Translations under genes and position numbers: made by a program
The notes under the pieces: generated by a model
What the model saw: only the letters and a program-made list of their open reading frames with translations
The model's database searches: none
What the model was told of the DNA's origin: nothing
Shown here: positions 5,661-7,139 of the stretch, piece after piece
How positions within the stretch are numbered: position 1 is the first letter of the stretch
Layout: every line of letters starts with the position of its first letter
Source of the DNA: Paludibacter sp.
GTDB taxonomy: Bacteria; Bacteroidota; Bacteroidia; Bacteroidales; Paludibacteraceae
Direction: 5' to 3'
DNA: 7,139 nucleotides
Assembly: GCA_030655595.1 (NCBI GenBank)
Contig: JAUSNQ010000008.1
Coordinates: forward strand, 1-7,139

Positions 5661-7139
5661 ATGAAGTCCTTTATCACACAACATATCGACCTCTGGACAT
5701 CCGCTCAAGCCACCAAAACCAGTGGTCGCGGCATCAGTGCCTCCAACCAGCAATTGCTCGGCATACAAAAACTCCGCGAACTTATTTTAGAACTCGCAGT
5801 AAGAGGGAAATTGGTTCCGCAGAATGCGAATGATGAACCGGCGGGGGAGTTGTTAAAGAGGATTGAAGTTGAGAAGAAAAGGTTGGTGAAAGAGGGAAAA
5901 ATTAAGAAACAAGAAATTCTTTCAGAAGTTGAAGATGATGAAAAGCTATTTGAATTGCCAGTAGGATGGGTCTTTTGTAGATTAGGTACAATTTTTAACT
6001 CAATTGTCAGTGGTGGTACACCAAGTAAAAGTAATCCCGGTTTTTGGAATGGTGATATACCATGGGCAAGTGTAAAAGACCTTGGAAAATTAAAATACAT
6101 TGAGAAAACACAAGATTATATTACCCAAAAAGGATTAGACTCAGGGAGTAAACTTGCAGAGATTGATGATGTTATTATATGTACAAGAATGGGTTTAGGT
6201 AAGATTGCTATTGCTAAGGTAAAACTTGCAATCAATCAGGACTTAAAAGCTGTAAAACTAAGTTCAAATTTAGATGTTGATTATTTCTTGTATTTCTTTT
6301 CAACATTAAAAATAATTGGTACCGGAACTACAGTAGCAGGAATCACTCAGGATAAATTAGTAAATTATCCATTTCCACTTCCCCCTCTCCCCGAGCAACA
6401 CCGCATTGTCGCCAAAGTCGATGAACTCATGGCCTTATGCGACACCTTAGAAAAAGAGCAAACCAGCAGCAATGCCGCCCACGAAACCTTGGTTGAGAAC
6501 TTGTTGGGCATCCTCACCAATGCCCGCGACACCAACGACTTTCAGGAAGCCTGGCAGCGTATCGCTGAATATTTCGATTTGCTGTTCACCACTGAACACA
6601 GCATCGACAAACTCAAACAAACCATCCTGCAATTGGCAGTCATGGGTAAATTGGTGCCGCAGAATCCGAATGATGAACCGGCAAGTGTGTTGCTGAAAAA
6701 GATTGCTGCCGAAAAGGCGAAATTGGTGAAGGAAGGAAAGATAAAGAAGCAAGTTGATTTGCCGAAGATTACAGAGGAAGAGAAGCCGTTTGAGTTGCCG
6801 AAGGGGTGGGAGTGGGTGAAGTGTCAAGATATTTGCAGCAAAATTACCGATGGAGAGCATATAACTCCAAATCGGTCTGTTTCTGGTTTTTACTTATTAT
6901 CAGCAAGAAATGTAACAAATGAAGGTATTATTTTGGAGGATGTTGATTTTGTTCCAGCTGATGAATTTGAACGAATTAGAAGAAGATGTGATCCAAATAT
7001 CGGGGATATTCTGATTTCATGTTCAGGAAGTGTTGGACGTGTTGCGTTAGTTGACAAGGACAATACTTATACTATGGTCAGAAGTGCTGCTTTGATTCGC
7101 CCTTTTTCAAATTGCTTTGATAATGAATATTTGGCAATT
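5661..7139 (+). CDS. hsdS: Type I restriction-modification system, S (specificity) subunit (3' partial)
   Basis: The frame runs from ATG at 5661 without a stop to the window edge, giving 493 residues; the end of the second recognition domain and any tail are missing. HsdS holds the DNA target for both restriction and methylation. The order is: N-terminal tail and conserved helix (1-96); target-recognition domain 1 (about 97-245), with SGGTPSKSNPGFWNGDIPWA (117-136) and GITQDKLVNYPFPLPPLPEQ (227-246); the central conserved helical region (about 240-370), including HRIVAKVDELMALCDTLE; and recognition domain 2 (from about 377), with ITDGEHITP (395-403) and GDILISCSGSVGRVAL (448-463). Two different recognition domains predict a split, asymmetric target, which cannot be read from sequence. 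Residues 35-103 repeat at 315-383. The recognition domains are visibly AT-richer than the conserved parts. The start lies 14 bases after the DinD-like gene, with no Shine-Dalgarno sequence. Family call is certain. Confidence 0.96.
   Translation, partial: MKSFITQHIDLWTSAQATKTSGRGISASNQQLLGIQKLRELILELAVRGKLVPQNANDEPAGELLKRIEVEKKRLVKEGKIKKQEILSEVEDDEKLFELPVGWVFCRLGTIFNSIVSGGTPSKSNPGFWNGDIPWASVKDLGKLKYIEKTQDYITQKGLDSGSKLAEIDDVIICTRMGLGKIAIAKVKLAINQDLKAVKLSSNLDVDYFLYFFSTLKIIGTGTTVAGITQDKLVNYPFPLPPLPEQHRIVAKVDELMALCDTLEKEQTSSNAAHETLVENLLGILTNARDTNDFQEAWQRIAEYFDLLFTTEHSIDKLKQTILQLAVMGKLVPQNPNDEPASVLLKKIAAEKAKLVKEGKIKKQVDLPKITEEEKPFELPKGWEWVKCQDICSKITDGEHITPNRSVSGFYLLSARNVTNEGIILEDVDFVPADEFERIRRRCDPNIGDILISCSGSVGRVALVDKDNTYTMVRSAALIRPFSNCFDNEYLAI
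5772..5969 (+). repeat. hsdS internal direct repeat, copy 1 (before recognition domain 1)
   Basis: This encodes residues 38-103 of HsdS, from the LILELAVRGKLVPQN helix through VEKKRLVKEGKIKKQ to FELPVGW. It matches 6612-6809 at an offset of exactly 840 bases. Over the 47 residues from 38 to 84 I count 34 identities with copy 2. The best DNA match is 5808-5842, with 33 of 35 bases identical, including a perfect 16-base run at 5827-5842. Confidence 0.9.
6612..6809 (+). repeat. hsdS internal direct repeat, copy 2 (before recognition domain 2)
   Basis: This encodes residues 318-383 of HsdS (TILQLAVMGKLVPQN through AEKAKLVKEGKIKKQ to FELPKGW) and is the second copy of the conserved module that precedes a recognition domain. 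The best DNA match to copy 1 is 6648-6682. Being in frame and in the same orientation, the two copies could recombine to exchange or delete one recognition domain without breaking the reading frame. Confidence 0.9.

Noticed and set aside
5842..5848. Short homopolymer runs in the hsd genes (G5 near 5843, A6 near 4257) as slipped-strand phase-variation switches
   Set aside because: Runs of five or six bases are too short to slip often, and the frames are intact on both sides.
6447..6860. Open frame of 137 codons on the minus strand inside hsdS
   Set aside because: It is antisense to the central conserved region of hsdS, which is clearly coding on the plus strand; the Leu/Phe-rich translation is typical of antisense reading.

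Overview
The window looks like a piece of a Bacteroidota chromosome. Evidence: none of the five gene starts has a convincing Shine-Dalgarno sequence. A perfect TAnnTTTG -7 box (the Bacteroidota sigma factor pattern) lies upstream of the restriction operon. The antiporter tail and cyclophilin also resemble Bacteroidota versions. This is inference from sequence style; no species can be named.

Layout, all genes on the + strand. Positions 1-312 hold the 3' end of a potassium/proton antiporter (C-terminal TrkA_C domain). A spacer of about 100 bases follows and holds an unusual repeat-built inverted structure (337-392). Positions 417-854 encode a complete cytoplasmic cyclophilin-type peptidyl-prolyl isomerase. 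A 112-base spacer with a candidate terminator and a candidate promoter leads into a type I restriction-modification operon that fills the rest of the window. Its order is hsdR (967-3330, TTG start), hsdM (3327-4790, 4-base ATGA overlap), a BRO-N/DinD-like gene (4810-5646) and hsdS (5661 to the window edge, incomplete at the 3' end).

HsdS chooses the DNA site. HsdM methylates adenines using S-adenosylmethionine. HsdR adds the ATP-driven translocase and nuclease that cut unmethylated DNA. The motifs expected for activity are intact in HsdR and HsdM, and no frame is broken, so the system is probably functional as far as the window shows. It sits downstream of two ordinary housekeeping genes, as accessory defence loci often do.

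Two points stand out. One is a DinD-like protein with a BRO-N domain, embedded between hsdM and hsdS, whose role in restriction is not established. The other is hsdS itself: two AT-rich target-recognition domains are embedded in GC-richer conserved segments, and those segments carry an in-frame direct repeat exactly 840 bases apart, an arrangement that favours exchange of specificity domains.
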